A DNA stretch of 64,000 bases from Corynebacterium provencense (GCA_900049755.1 LT160592.1:409836-473835), one strand, 5' to 3'; positions 9,010 to 17,391 are shown, numbered from the stretch's first letter. Made by a program: numbers and translations. Notes: generated by a model not told the origin, from the sequence alone.

Positions 9010-9671
9010 GCATCCGGGCGGTCATCAGCCGCGTCCTCCGCCGGTCCGTGCCGGAGAAGCCGAAGAAGGAGTCCGTGTGGGACGCGTTGCCCGCCGCACA
9101 GTGGCTGGTCATCGGACTGGGCAACCCCGGGGCGACGTACACGGCCACCCGGCACAACATCGGTTACCGGGTCGTCGATGAGCTGATGCGCCGGTACGGT
9201 GAGCACTTCATCGGCGTCCCCGGTGTGCGGGCGAAGGTGGCACGCACCGGGGTCGACGAGCATGGCGTCCTGCTGGTGCGGTCCACGACCTTCATGAACG
9301 AGTCCGGCCTGGCCGTCGCTCCGCTCGCGACGTCCTACGCGATCCCGGCGGACCACGTCATCGCGATCCATGACGAGCTCGACCTGCCCGCCGGCAAGGT
9401 GAAGATCAAGATCGGAGGCAACGAGAACGGGCACAACGGGCTCAGGTCGATCTCGGAGCAGCTCGGCACTCGCGACTATGTGCGGGTCCGGGTCGGCATC
9501 GGACGTCCTGACCCGGGACAGAATGTGGTGGAGCACGTGCTCAGCGCCCCGTCCCAGGGCTCACTGACCGGGGAGCTCCTGGAAGACGCCGTGCGCACCG
9601 CCGCCGACGCCGTGGAGATCATCGCGCGACGGGGCGTGCCCGCCGCCCAAAACGAGATCCACGGTCGGTAG
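9006..9671 (+). CDS. pth: Peptidyl-tRNA hydrolase, second tandem copy
   Basis: A second full Pth of 221 residues. A ~33-residue basic N-terminal extension (SRVLRRSVPEKPKKESVW) precedes the domain. All active residues are kept: VIGLGNPGATYTATRHNIG, STTFMNESG, HDELDLPAGKVKIKIGG and NENGHNGLRS. It differs widely in sequence from the first copy, so it is an old duplication, a state also found in other corynebacteria. The ATG overlaps the stop of the first copy. Either copy could be the essential one. Possible specialisation (e.g. ribosome association through the basic extension) is only inference. Confidence 0.9.
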   Translation: MSIRAVISRVLRRSVPEKPKKESVWDALPAAQWLVIGLGNPGATYTATRHNIGYRVVDELMRRYGEHFIGVPGVRAKVARTGVDEHGVLLVRSTTFMNESGLAVAPLATSYAIPADHVIAIHDELDLPAGKVKIKIGGNENGHNGLRSISEQLGTRDYVRVRVGIGRPDPGQNVVEHVLSAPSQGSLTGELLEDAVRTAADAVEIIARRGVPAAQNEIHGR

Positions 9672-9674
9672 AGT
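9669..9674 (+). promoter_or_regulatory. -10 hexamer TAGAGT of the dihydroxyacetone kinase gene (leaderless type)
   Basis: TAGAGT overlaps the stop of the second pth and ends 7 bp before the kinase ATG. Confidence 0.45.
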
Positions 9675-9681
9675 CCGGGGC

Positions 9682-11400
9682 ATGACCTCAGTCTCCCCGC
9701 GTTCCTTCCGTAACGACCCCCACGGTTTCCTCCCGCAGGCCCTCGCCGGCTTCGTCGCGTCCCACCCGGACGCGGTCTGGAACCCCGCGGGCTACATTTC
9801 CCGTCGTACACCGGTGGTCGACGTCAATGGGAGGCCCGCCGTCGCCGTGATCTCCGGCGGCGGGTCCGGCCACGAGCCCATGCACGCCGGCTTCCTCGGT
9901 GCAGGCATGCTCGCCGCGGCGGTCCCCGGTCTCATGTTCACCTCACCGAACGCGGTGCAGGTCACCGAAGCCACCCGCGCCGCCGACGCCGGCCGGGGCG
10001 TGGTGCACGTCGTGAAGAACTACACCGGCGACGTCATCAACTTCCGCGTCGCCCGGCAAGGGCTGCCGGAGGTGGAGACCCGGGAGGTCATCGTCGCCGA
10101 CGATGTCGCCACCACCTCAGACTCCGGCCCGGGACGCCGCGGCACCGGTGCGACCATTCTCATCGAGAAGATCGCCGGGGCGTCCGCGTACCGGGGCGAT
10201 GACGTCGACGAGGTCACCCGGCTCGCCCGCGTCGCCGCGGAAAACTCACGCTCCATGGCCGCCGCCCTGACGCCCGGCCACCTGCCGACCTCCGGCCGGT
10301 ACACCTTCGACCTCGGTGAAGGAGAGATGGAGGTGGGCGTCGGTATCCACGGCGAGGCCGGGGTGGAGCGCACCGGGGTGACCTCCGCCCACGAGACCGT
10401 CGCCCGGCTGGCCGGCGCGGTCGTCGACGACCTCGGGCTAGGTGAAGGTGACCGTGTCCTCTGCCTGGTCAACGGCCTGGGCGCGACGACGAACCTGGAG
10501 CTGGACCTGGTCTTCGACGAGGTGCTGCGCCACCTCGCCGACCGTAGAATCTCCGTGGCCCGCAGTATCGTCGGCAGCTACGTCACCTCGGTGAACATGG
10601 CCGGTGTCTCGGTCACCCTCACCCGTCTCGACGACGCCGACGGCGACACCCTGGTGGAGCTGATGGACGCCCCGACCGCCGCACCCGCCTGGCCGGTGAC
10701 CCTCGGGGTGGACCCGACGCCGGCGGACGCCACCATGGTCGTCCCCGAGGATGTGCCGGGCACCGCGGACTCCGCGGTCAACCAGTGGCTGACCGACTTC
10801 GTCGCCGGCGTGACAGCGGCCGTCGACGACCTCACCGAGCTGGACCGACTCGCCGGTGACGGTGACTTCGGCACCAACATGGAGGCCGCTTTCGGCGACC
10901 TGCCGACCCCGGTGAAGGGCACCGACGGGGAGGTCCTCGCCGCCCTCGGCAGCCGACTGTTCATCCGCGCGGGCGGCACCTCCGGCGCGGTCTTCGGCAC
11001 CATGTTCCGTGAGATGGCGACGACGGCCGCCCAGGGCGCCTCGGCCACGGCCGCCCAGGGCGCCTCGGCCGCGCTGACCGCCGGGGAGCTCGCCGAGGCC
11101 CTCACCCGTGCCGCGGACGCCGTCACTGAACTCGGCGGTGCGAAGCCCGGTGACCGGACGATGGTGGACGCCCTCGTCCCCGCCGCCGAGGCCGCCCGTG
11201 CCGTCGCTGCCGCCGACCCGGACGCCGCCCCTGACCTGGCCGCGGTGCACACCGCCGCCATCGCCGGGGCCCGGTCGACCGCGAAGATCACCGCGTCGAA
11301 GGGCCGGGCGTCCTACCTGGGTGAGCGTGCCCGGGGCGTCATCGATCCCGGCGCGCTCGTCGTCGCGTGGCTCTTCGGCGGCGCCGGAAAGATGGACTGA
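9682..11400 (+). CDS. ATP-dependent dihydroxyacetone kinase (fused DhaK-DhaL)
   Basis: Phosphorylates dihydroxyacetone to DHAP with ATP. The 572-residue protein joins the substrate-binding DhaK domain (about 1-335) to the ATP-binding DhaL domain (about 365-572), as in single-chain DAK enzymes rather than the PTS-dependent split type. DhaK motifs: ISGGGSGHEPMHAGFLGAGM, TSPNAVQ and KNYTGDVINF; the covalent substrate His is expected at GVGIHGEAG. DhaL motifs: LDRLAGDGDFGTNM with the ATP/Mg aspartates, RAGGTSGAVFGTMFRE, and GDRTMVDAL. Two copies of a 24-bp unit insert TAAQGASA twice near residue 450, in a surface loop. The start follows a -10 hexamer by 7 bp; the gene probably carries the next one along. 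Confidence 0.92.
   Translation: MTSVSPRSFRNDPHGFLPQALAGFVASHPDAVWNPAGYISRRTPVVDVNGRPAVAVISGGGSGHEPMHAGFLGAGMLAAAVPGLMFTSPNAVQVTEATRAADAGRGVVHVVKNYTGDVINFRVARQGLPEVETREVIVADDVATTSDSGPGRRGTGATILIEKIAGASAYRGDDVDEVTRLARVAAENSRSMAAALTPGHLPTSGRYTFDLGEGEMEVGVGIHGEAGVERTGVTSAHETVARLAGAVVDDLGLGEGDRVLCLVNGLGATTNLELDLVFDEVLRHLADRRISVARSIVGSYVTSVNMAGVSVTLTRLDDADGDTLVELMDAPTAAPAWPVTLGVDPTPADATMVVPEDVPGTADSAVNQWLTDFVAGVTAAVDDLTELDRLAGDGDFGTNMEAAFGDLPTPVKGTDGEVLAALGSRLFIRAGGTSGAVFGTMFREMATTAAQGASATAAQGASAALTAGELAEALTRAADAVTELGGAKPGDRTMVDALVPAAEAARAVAAADPDAAPDLAAVHTAAIAGARSTAKITASKGRASYLGERARGVIDPGALVVAWLFGGAGKMD
11023..11070 (+). repeat. 24-bp perfect tandem duplication in the dihydroxyacetone kinase gene
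   Basis: Two identical 24-bp units, in frame, each encoding TAAQGASA. They sit in the DhaL half between conserved blocks. Confidence 0.95.
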
Positions 11401-11403
11401 GCC

Positions 11404-12228
11404 GTGGGACGGAAGTCCGCCAAGGCCTCCGGCCCTGTCGCCGGCGAGTACGAGGGTGCCTCGGGGCCGTTGACCCTGGAGCCGGACCCGTACACCGCCG
11501 ACGGCTGGGTGATCTACGTCAACGGTGTGCCCAGCTCCCACATCGTGATCGGCGAACCACGTGAGCTGGCGTTCGAGTACATGCGGTGGATCGCCTCGGC
11601 GGTGCAGGCGCAGGTCGCGGCGGTGCCACTGGACCCGGCGTCCCTGCGGGTCACCCACCTCGGAGGTGGGGCGTGCACCATGGCCCGCTACGTCGCCGAC
11701 GTGTACCCGGACTCACGGAACACCGTGGTAGAGCTCGACGGGAAGCTCGCGGAGTTGGTGCGCGAGCAGTTCGACATCCCACGCGCCCCACGGGTGAAGA
11801 TCCGGGTGGGGGACGCCCGCACCGTCGCCGCGTCCTTCACCCCGGCCAGCCGCGACGTGGTCATCCGGGACGTCTTCGCCGGTGCGGTGACACCGGAGAC
11901 CTTCACGACGGTGGAGTTCTTCACCGACTGCCGCCGTGGACTGGCCTCCGACGGACTCTACGTCGCAAACTGCGGTGACCACTCCGACCTGCGGGGGGCG
12001 AAGGCGGAACTGGCGGGGATGGCGGAAGTGTGGCGTCACCTCGCGGTCATCGCCGATCCGCCGATGCTCAAGGGCCGCCGCTACGGCAACATCATCCTGC
12101 TGGGCTCCGACGTGGCGATCGCTGAGCCTCCGGTGCGCGAACTGCTCGGCGGCGGGGTGCCCGCCCAGTTCAGGGGTGACGCCTGGGTGCGGCGGTTCAT
12201 GTCGGGGGCGACGCCGCGGCGCGGCTGA
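11404..12228 (+). CDS. Spermidine synthase-like methyltransferase-fold protein
   Basis: 274 residues with a Rossmann methyltransferase fold of the spermidine synthase type. HLGGGACTMARYVADVYP near residue 85 matches the nucleotide-binding loop (usual GGG), VVELDGKLAELVREQF provides the acidic residue after strand 2, and RVGDARTVA and DVVIRDVFAGAVTPE follow the family order. The true SpeE active-site pattern (GGGDG, then D-x-x-D) is not clear, so polyamine synthesis is not assured; actinobacteria have many such proteins of unknown substrate. The GTG start lies 3 bp after the kinase stop, so the two are probably co-transcribed. A hairpin follows. Confidence 0.75.
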   Translation: MGRKSAKASGPVAGEYEGASGPLTLEPDPYTADGWVIYVNGVPSSHIVIGEPRELAFEYMRWIASAVQAQVAAVPLDPASLRVTHLGGGACTMARYVADVYPDSRNTVVELDGKLAELVREQFDIPRAPRVKIRVGDARTVAASFTPASRDVVIRDVFAGAVTPETFTTVEFFTDCRRGLASDGLYVANCGDHSDLRGAKAELAGMAEVWRHLAVIADPPMLKGRRYGNIILLGSDVAIAEPPVRELLGGGVPAQFRGDAWVRRFMSGATPRRG

Positions 12229-12248
12229 GGGACCCGACGATGACAGAT

Positions 12249-12270
12249 CACCGCTGCCCGATCAGCGGTG
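12249..12270. terminator. Bidirectional hairpin between convergent genes
   Basis: CACCGCTG and CAGCGGTG form a perfect 8-bp stem with a 6-nt loop between the ends of the spermidine-synthase-like gene and the ClbS-like gene. Confidence 0.6.
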
Positions 12271-12280
12271 TCCCGCCGCG

Positions 12281-12793
12281 TCACGCCTGAGGCAGTGTCT
12301 TCAACCACGCCCTGAGCCGGCGTCTGGCATTGGCGTACGGGGAGGACGTGTTCAATGAGATCATCCGCCCCATGGTCCACTTTCCGTACCAGGGCTCACC
12401 GTAGAGATCTTCATCCTGGAACCCCTCGATCAGAGACAGAATCCTGTCCTTGACCTCACGGAACTCAACACGGAGATCCTCCCAGGAAACACTCGCGCGC
12501 TCGGCGTAGAACCGCTGAGCCAGTGCCCCCAGGTCATTCCAGGCAATACCTGCGGCAGGGAACTGGTCCGGCAGTCCCGCTGCCCGGCGCCGGTGCCAGG
12601 TCAACACCTGCTCATTCCACCCGATGAGGTACGCCAGCAGGTCCGCCGGGCTCATCAACGTATCCTTCACATGCCCCGGAAGGACCTTCTCCCGGGCCAG
12701 CTCGGAGGGAACCCGGTCAAGGTCCCTGTCAAGTAGATCGAAGGTCCTGTCGACCGCGGCAAGAAGCTCGACTTTCGTTGCTGGTACGGCCAT
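12281..12793 (-). CDS. ClbS/DfsB family four-helix bundle protein
   Basis: 170 residues beginning MAVPATKVELLAAVDRTFD. The pattern DTLMSPADLLAYLIGWNEQVLTWHRR, AGIAWNDLGALAQRFY and EPWYGKWTMGRMISLNTSSPY is that of the DinB-like ClbS/DfsB family (formerly DUF1706). ClbS protects colibactin producers by hydrolysing the warhead; DfsB relatives act in other ways, and most genomic members have no known substrate. No toxin or polyketide genes are nearby, so self-protection is not supported here. The start was chosen because a TAGGCT -10 lies 7 bp upstream. It is divergent from prfC. A longer in-frame ORF upstream is antisense to prfC and is an artefact. Confidence 0.8.
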   Translation of the reverse strand: MAVPATKVELLAAVDRTFDLLDRDLDRVPSELAREKVLPGHVKDTLMSPADLLAYLIGWNEQVLTWHRRRAAGLPDQFPAAGIAWNDLGALAQRFYAERASVSWEDLRVEFREVKDRILSLIEGFQDEDLYGEPWYGKWTMGRMISLNTSSPYANARRRLRAWLKTLPQA

Positions 12794-12800
12794 GACTCCG

Positions 12801-12806
12801 AGCCTA
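12801..12806 (-). promoter_or_regulatory. -10 hexamer TAGGCT of the ClbS-like gene (leaderless type)
   Basis: TAGGCT ends 7 bp before the ATG at 12793. No Shine-Dalgarno is present. Confidence 0.45.
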
Positions 12807-12851
12807 CCGCCCCTCCGGTGCGGTGAGATGGGCGGACCACACGCCCACGGG

Positions 12852-12857
12852 TAGCAT
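12852..12857 (+). promoter_or_regulatory. -10 hexamer TAGCAT of prfC (leaderless type)
   Basis: TAGCAT is followed by 8 bp and the prfC GTG. It lies about 45 bp from the divergent ClbS-like hexamer. Confidence 0.45.
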
Positions 12858-12865
12858 GTACCCCC

Positions 12866-14539
12866 GTGTCTGATACTGCCGCCTCCGCCAGTCCCGTCCC
12901 CGTCCTCACTGAGGCGCACCGCCGCCGCACGTTCGCCGTCATCGCCCACCCGGACGCCGGTAAGTCGACTCTGACCGAGGCACTGGCACTCCACGCCCAC
13001 GTCATCAACGAGGCCGGGGCGGTCCACGGCAAGGCCGGGCGCAAGGCGACCGTCTCGGACTGGATGGAGATGGAGAAGGACCGCGGGATCTCCGTGGCGT
13101 CCTCCGCACTGCAGTTCGAGTACGCCCCCGAAGGCCACTCGGGTGCCCCCTATGTCATCAACCTTGTCGACACCCCCGGTCACGCCGACTTCTCCGAGGA
13201 CACCTACCGGGTCCTCACCGCCGTGGACGCCGCGGTGATGCTCATCGACGGTGCCAAGGGACTGGAACCGCAGACCCTGAAGCTCTTCCGGGTGTGCAAG
13301 GCCCGCGGTCTGCCGATCATCACCGTGGTCAACAAGTGGGACCGACCGGGAAAGGAGCCGCTCGAACTCGTCGACGAGATCGTCACGGAGATCGGCCTGC
13401 AGCCCACCCCCCTGTACTGGCCGGTCGGCGAGGCCGGCGACTTCCGTGGACTGGCGAAACTGTCCGACGAGGGCGAGCCGGTCGAGTACATCCACTTCCT
13501 GCGCACGGCAGGCGGGTCGTCGATCGCCCCGGAGGAGCACTACTCCCCCGATGAGGCCCTGGAGCGCGAGGACGGCACCTGGGCGACCGCCGCCGAGGAG
13601 GCGGAGCTGCTCGCCGCCGACGGCGCGGTCCACGACCGGGAGCTCTTCCTCGACTGCACGACCTCCCCGCTGATCTTCGCCTCGGCGATGCTGAACTTCG
13701 GTGTCCACCAGATCCTCGACACCCTCTGTGCCCTGGCCCCCTCCCCCGGGCCGCGTGCCTCGGATCCTGAGGTCGTGGAAGCTGCGTCGGGCGCATCCGC
13801 CGGCATCGTCGACAAGGTCCGGCAGGTCACCGACCCGTTCGCGGGGGTCGTCTTCAAGGTGCAGGCGGGTATGGACACCCACCACCGGGACAAGCTCGCC
13901 TTCATGCGCATCGTCTCCGGACGTTTCGAGCGGGGCATGCAGGTCACCCACGCCCAGTCCGGGCGTTCCTTCTCCACCAAGTACGCACTGACCGTCTTCG
14001 GCCGGGACCGCAGCACCGTCGAGGACGCCTACCCCGGCGACATCGTCGGTCTCGTCAACGCCGGTTCCCTCGCCCCCGGTGACACGGTCTATTCCGGGCG
14101 ACGGGTGCAGTTCCCCCCGATGCCGCAGTTCGCCCCGGAGTACTTCCGCACCCTGCGCGCGAAGTCCCTGGGCAAGTACAAGCAGTTCCGCAAGGCCCTG
14201 GACCAGCTGGACTCCGAGGGCGTCGTGCAGATCCTGCGCAACGACGCCAGAGGCGACGCCAACCCGGTGATGGCGGCGGTCGGCCCGATGCAGTTCGAGG
14301 TGATGCAGGCCCGGATGCTCACCGAGTACAACGTGGAGACGGTGACCGAGGCGGTCCCCTACCAGGTCGCCAGGCGTACAGACGCCGCCAGTGCACCGGA
14401 GCTGGGACGTCAGCGGGGCGTCGAGATCTTCACACGGTCCGACGGGGAGCTCATCGCCCTGTTCGGTGACCGGTGGAAGCTCGCCTTCGTCGAGAAGGAG
14501 CACCCTGACCTTACGATGGATCCGCTGGTCGCGGACTGA
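12866..14539 (+). CDS. prfC: Peptide chain release factor 3
   Basis: GTPase that ejects RF1/RF2 from the ribosome after termination. 557 residues, usual ~530-550. G1 [14 protein letters not shown] near residue 31, switch I with the DRGIS motif (EKDRGISVASSALQF), G3 DTPGHADFSEDTYR, G4 NKWDRPGKEP. The RF3 C-terminal domains follow (GRFERGMQVTHAQSGR, PQFAPEYFRTLRAKSLGKYKQF, and VGPMQFEVMQARM). Starts at GTG directly after a -10 hexamer. Its 3' end overlaps the end of the convergent entB by 29 bp, which may couple the two transcripts through antisense contact. Confidence 0.95.
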   Translation: MSDTAASASPVPVLTEAHRRRTFAVIAHPDAGKSTLTEALALHAHVINEAGAVHGKAGRKATVSDWMEMEKDRGISVASSALQFEYAPEGHSGAPYVINLVDTPGHADFSEDTYRVLTAVDAAVMLIDGAKGLEPQTLKLFRVCKARGLPIITVVNKWDRPGKEPLELVDEIVTEIGLQPTPLYWPVGEAGDFRGLAKLSDEGEPVEYIHFLRTAGGSSIAPEEHYSPDEALEREDGTWATAAEEAELLAADGAVHDRELFLDCTTSPLIFASAMLNFGVHQILDTLCALAPSPGPRASDPEVVEAASGASAGIVDKVRQVTDPFAGVVFKVQAGMDTHHRDKLAFMRIVSGRFERGMQVTHAQSGRSFSTKYALTVFGRDRSTVEDAYPGDIVGLVNAGSLAPGDTVYSGRRVQFPPMPQFAPEYFRTLRAKSLGKYKQFRKALDQLDSEGVVQILRNDARGDANPVMAAVGPMQFEVMQARMLTEYNVETVTEAVPYQVARRTDAASAPELGRQRGVEIFTRSDGELIALFGDRWKLAFVEKEHPDLTMDPLVAD

Positions 14540-15194
14540 TCCCGGCGTCCTTTCCCGGCCCGGCCCAGTGTGCGGTGACGGCTGCCGTGTCCGTCACCAC
14601 CCCGGCCCGGTGGCCGGTCCACTGCAGGGCGAGTTCGTGTTCCCTCCGGGAGAAGTCCCCCAGGGCATCGGCGACGAGGAAGGGCTGGATCCCGGCCATG
14701 AATGACTCGACCGCGGTGACCGAGCATCCTATGGACGCGTAGACGCCGGTGATGACGAGCTGGTCCCGACCCAGTTCAGCCAGCTGGTCGGCGAAGTCCG
14801 TGTAGGCGTAGGCCGAGTACCTCCACTTCGTGAGGACCCGGTCGCCGTCCTCCGGCGTGAGTTCGTCGATGATCCGCGCGCCCTCCGGACTGCCGGTCAG
14901 ACCGGGGCCCCAGTAGTCGTTGAGCAGGCCCCGTTTCTCCGGCGGCTGGTCGGCCGGCTGGGCGGTGTAGAACACCGGGACGCCGCACCGCCGTGCCTGC
15001 TCCGCCAGGGTGACGGTGTTGGGCACCAGACTGGTCAGCGGCTGCGTGGACGGGTCGAACGGCCGGAGGAAATGCCGTTGCATGTCGTGGACGAGCAAGG
15101 CACAGCGACCAGGGTCGGGGGTCCAGTCGACGACCGGGTCGGGCAGGTCCGTGGGGAGAGGGTAGGAGATCAGCCCGGGAAGATCAGTGGCCAC
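14511..15194 (-). CDS. entB: Isochorismatase of 2,3-dihydroxybenzoate synthesis
   Basis: Hydrolyses isochorismate to 2,3-dihydro-2,3-dihydroxybenzoate and pyruvate, second step to the catechol siderophore unit. 227 residues match the isochorismatase domain: ALLVHDMQRHFLRPFD (catalytic Asp), VPVFYTAQPADQP, GPGLTGSPEGARI, VLTKWRYSAY (Lys) and GVYASIGCSVTAVESF. In the last block the usual Cys is present. There is no C-terminal aryl carrier protein domain, unlike E. coli EntB and B. subtilis DhbB, so it would supply free acid. The start is GTG (MATDLPGLISYP), overlapping the end of entC by 11 bp. It is last in the operon and converges on prfC. Confidence 0.88.
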   Translation of the reverse strand: MATDLPGLISYPLPTDLPDPVVDWTPDPGRCALLVHDMQRHFLRPFDPSTQPLTSLVPNTVTLAEQARRCGVPVFYTAQPADQPPEKRGLLNDYWGPGLTGSPEGARIIDELTPEDGDRVLTKWRYSAYAYTDFADQLAELGRDQLVITGVYASIGCSVTAVESFMAGIQPFLVADALGDFSRREHELALQWTGHRAGVVTDTAAVTAHWAGPGKDAGISPRPADPS

Positions 15195-16464
15195 CGGCGT
15201 CCTCCCCTGTCCCGGCGGTACCTGCGGTTCGGGCTGTACCGGTGATGGTGGACGCCTGCGGTGCCTCCGGCTCCGCCGGGAGGACGCCGAGACCCTCCAG
15301 AACCGTACGCAGTTTCGCCCCGGTCTCGGTGTACTCGGAGTCCGGGTCGGAGCCCTCGACGATTCCGGCGCCGGCCCATGCGGTGACCCGGTTGCCGGTG
15401 AACTCCGCGGAACGGATCGACACGACCCAGTCGCCGTCACCGCGGGCGTCGCACCAGCCGGCGGTTCCCGCGAAGTACCCGCGTCCCACAGGTTCGAGTT
15501 CCCGGATCCGGTCGACCGCGGGACCGGTGGGCACTCCGCCGACCGCCGGGGTGGGGTGGAGCAGGCGGGCGAGGGAGAGTGCGTCAGTGCCGTCTCCGGC
15601 AAGTTTCCCGGTGATCCGTGTCCCCAGGTGCCACATTTTGTCGGTGGCCAGCAGCTCCGGGTGGCGTGGGACATCGAGCCGGGTGCACAGGGGTGCCAGG
15701 ACCGAGGCGATCATGTCGACGACATAGGCGTGTTCGGTGTGGTCCTTCGACGACCGGGTGAGGCTCTCAGCGCGGCGCCGGTCCTCGTCCGGGTCGGGGC
15801 TGCGCGGCACCGATCCCGCCAACGGGTGGCTGACGATTCTGTCCCCCCTCCTGGAAACCAGGAGTTCCGGGCTCGCCCCGAGGAACGCCCGGTCGCCGGA
15901 CGTCGGGTCAAGGGGGACGGAGAAGACCCAGGCGCTGCGGTTGCGGGAGGACAGCCGGCGCAGCAGGGACTCCCAGTCAGGGACCCGGTCCAGTTCCGCC
16001 CGCACACTGCGGGCGAGGACTACTTTGCGGAGGTCGCCGTCGGATTCCAGAGATTTCAGCAGGGTACGCACCCCTGCGGTGAAGAAGTCCCCGCGGCCGG
16101 TGTCGACCGTGGTCGCGTGCACTCCGGACGCGGTCCGGTCGCCGGCGGCCCCGGCGGTGAGGCTCCCGGGGGTCAGAGGGACACCGGCGGTGTAGAGGCG
16201 TTCGGGTGTTCCGTCGCGGTGGTCGAAGGGCAGTGCCCCGACCACGTCGAGGCCGGGTTCCCAGTCGTCCACGGGTGTGAGGTCCCGGGCCTGCACGCTG
16301 ATGCCGGAGACACCTCGGCGGAAAGTGAAGTCTGCCCGGTGTGCGGCCGGCAGTTGTGCCGCCGGCAGTTGTGTGTCTGTGAGGGTCCCGCCCGGTCCGG
16401 ACGTGTGGTGACCGGCTGTGTGGGGGTCAGGCCCGGTGAGGTCGGACCTGCTGTTGTCAGGCAT
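15184..16464 (-). CDS. entC: Isochorismate synthase
   Basis: Converts chorismate to isochorismate. 426 residues of the chorismate-binding family: KVVLARSVRAELD, FLGASPELLVSRRGDRIVSH, PLAGSVPRSPDPDEDRR, SSKDHTEHAYVVDMI, LGTRITGKL, LHPTPAVGGVPTGPA and GYFAGTAGWCDARGDGDWVVSIRSAE, with the final AGAGIVEGSDPDSEY. This fits EntC/DhbC; the place between entA and entB excludes menaquinone or salicylate synthesis as the main role. The N-terminal 40 residues contain a repeated QLPAA. The start overlaps the entA stop by 8 bp, so translation is coupled. Confidence 0.9.
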   Translation of the reverse strand: MPDNSRSDLTGPDPHTAGHHTSGPGGTLTDTQLPAAQLPAAHRADFTFRRGVSGISVQARDLTPVDDWEPGLDVVGALPFDHRDGTPERLYTAGVPLTPGSLTAGAAGDRTASGVHATTVDTGRGDFFTAGVRTLLKSLESDGDLRKVVLARSVRAELDRVPDWESLLRRLSSRNRSAWVFSVPLDPTSGDRAFLGASPELLVSRRGDRIVSHPLAGSVPRSPDPDEDRRRAESLTRSSKDHTEHAYVVDMIASVLAPLCTRLDVPRHPELLATDKMWHLGTRITGKLAGDGTDALSLARLLHPTPAVGGVPTGPAVDRIRELEPVGRGYFAGTAGWCDARGDGDWVVSIRSAEFTGNRVTAWAGAGIVEGSDPDSEYTETGAKLRTVLEGLGVLPAEPEAPQASTITGTARTAGTAGTGEDAGGH

Positions 16465-17338
16465 GGAGAGTAGCGCCTCCGTCAACGTAGATTTCCTGCA
16501 GGATGACGTGCCTGGCCTGTGGGGAGGAGAGGAACACGACGACCTCCGCGACGTCGGCGGGGCTGGCGATCCTTCCCAGGGGTATTCCCAGCCGGGCGGT
16601 GGACAGGTCGCCGGCGAGTACCCGCCGGCGTCCTGCCCCGGGGTCGTCGCCCCAGTAGTCCCGTTGCATGGCGGTGTCGGTGGAACCGGGGTTGACCACG
16701 TTGCAGCGTATCCCCGCCCCTGCGACCTCGAGACCGAGACTGCGGGTGAGAGAGGACGCCGCGGCCTTGGATGCCGCGTACACGCCCATTCCGTGGCGGG
16801 GCACTCCCGCGGCATTGGAGGCGATGACCGTCACGGCACGGTCGGCATGATCGGCACGGTCGGCATGATCGGCACGGTCAGCCGGGTCGGAGCCCGGCGC
16901 CGTCCTGTCCGTTGCACCGTCCTGGGCGAGCATCGTCCCGGCCGCTTCCCTCACCACGAGGAAAGTGCCCCGGGCGTTCACGGCGAAGACTCTGTCGAAG
17001 TCGTCCACCGGGGTGTCGGTGACCGTGGCACCGGAGCCGAGCACGCCGGCGGCGTGGATGACCCGGGTGAGCGGACCTCGGCGTCCTGCCTCGCAGAAGA
17101 GATCCTTCACCGAGGATTCCCGGGACACATCGCACACCACCCCGGTGACTACGGTGTCGTGTTCCTCCGGGCCGGGAGAAGTGGTGCCGGCCAGGGATTC
17201 GACAACTGCAGCCAGTGCTGCAGGGTCGCGGTCGGACAGGACCAGGACAGAGGGACGGTCAGGTCGGGTCAGGAGCAGGCGGGCCACGGCGGCACCCATG
17301 CCGCCGGCAGCGCCGGTTATGACAGCAACATCATTCAC
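16457..17338 (-). CDS. entA: 2,3-dihydro-2,3-dihydroxybenzoate dehydrogenase
   Basis: Short-chain dehydrogenase that oxidises the EntB product to 2,3-dihydroxybenzoate with NAD+. The nucleotide loop is [15 protein letters not shown] at residue 8. VIHAAGVLG comes near residue 95, the catalytic Ser lies in [13 protein letters not shown], and [15 protein letters not shown] carries the Tyr and Lys. [15 protein letters not shown] and the C-terminal [10 protein letters not shown] complete the fold. At 293 residues it is longer than EntA (~250) because a DHADRA-type insert, encoded by 18-bp repeats, stands just before the active-site Ser strand. GTG start; the promoter -10 overlaps a DtxR box, so expression should rise when iron is low. 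First gene of entA-entC-entB. Confidence 0.85.
   Translation of the reverse strand: MNDVAVITGAAGGMGAAVARLLLTRPDRPSVLVLSDRDPAALAAVVESLAGTTSPGPEEHDTVVTGVVCDVSRESSVKDLFCEAGRRGPLTRVIHAAGVLGSGATVTDTPVDDFDRVFAVNARGTFLVVREAAGTMLAQDGATDRTAPGSDPADRADHADRADHADRAVTVIASNAAGVPRHGMGVYAASKAAASSLTRSLGLEVAGAGIRCNVVNPGSTDTAMQRDYWGDDPGAGRRRVLAGDLSTARLGIPLGRIASPADVAEVVVFLSSPQARHVILQEIYVDGGATLHA
16834..16879 (-). repeat. 18-bp tandem repeats in entA
   Basis: About two and a half copies of an 18-bp unit, read on the coding strand as DHADRA repeats. The insert sits in a loop before the catalytic Ser region and keeps the frame. Confidence 0.9.
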
Positions 17339-17341
17339 GGG

Positions 17342-17357
17342 AGGCTAGGCTAACTTA
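17342..17357 (-). promoter_or_regulatory. DtxR-type iron box overlapping the entA -10
   Basis: On the coding strand TAAGTTAGCCTAGCCT agrees at 14 of 16 positions with the core of the DtxR consensus TTAGGTTAGCCTAACCTAA. The hexamer TAGCCT inside it lies 8 bp before the entA GTG and is the likely -10, so iron-loaded DtxR would block a leaderless promoter. Confidence 0.75.
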
Positions 17358-17391
17358 CCGGTGGGGGCCCGACCAACCCCCGTGAACGATC

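Noticed and set aside
12794..14503. Long upstream extension of the ClbS-like frame to 740 codons
   Set aside because: It runs antisense through prfC; the family domain begins at 12793, where a -10 hexamer also stands.
16457..17338. Generic SDR of unknown role for the entA gene
   Set aside because: Overlap with entC and entB genes and the iron box make the dihydroxybenzoate dehydrogenase call much stronger.
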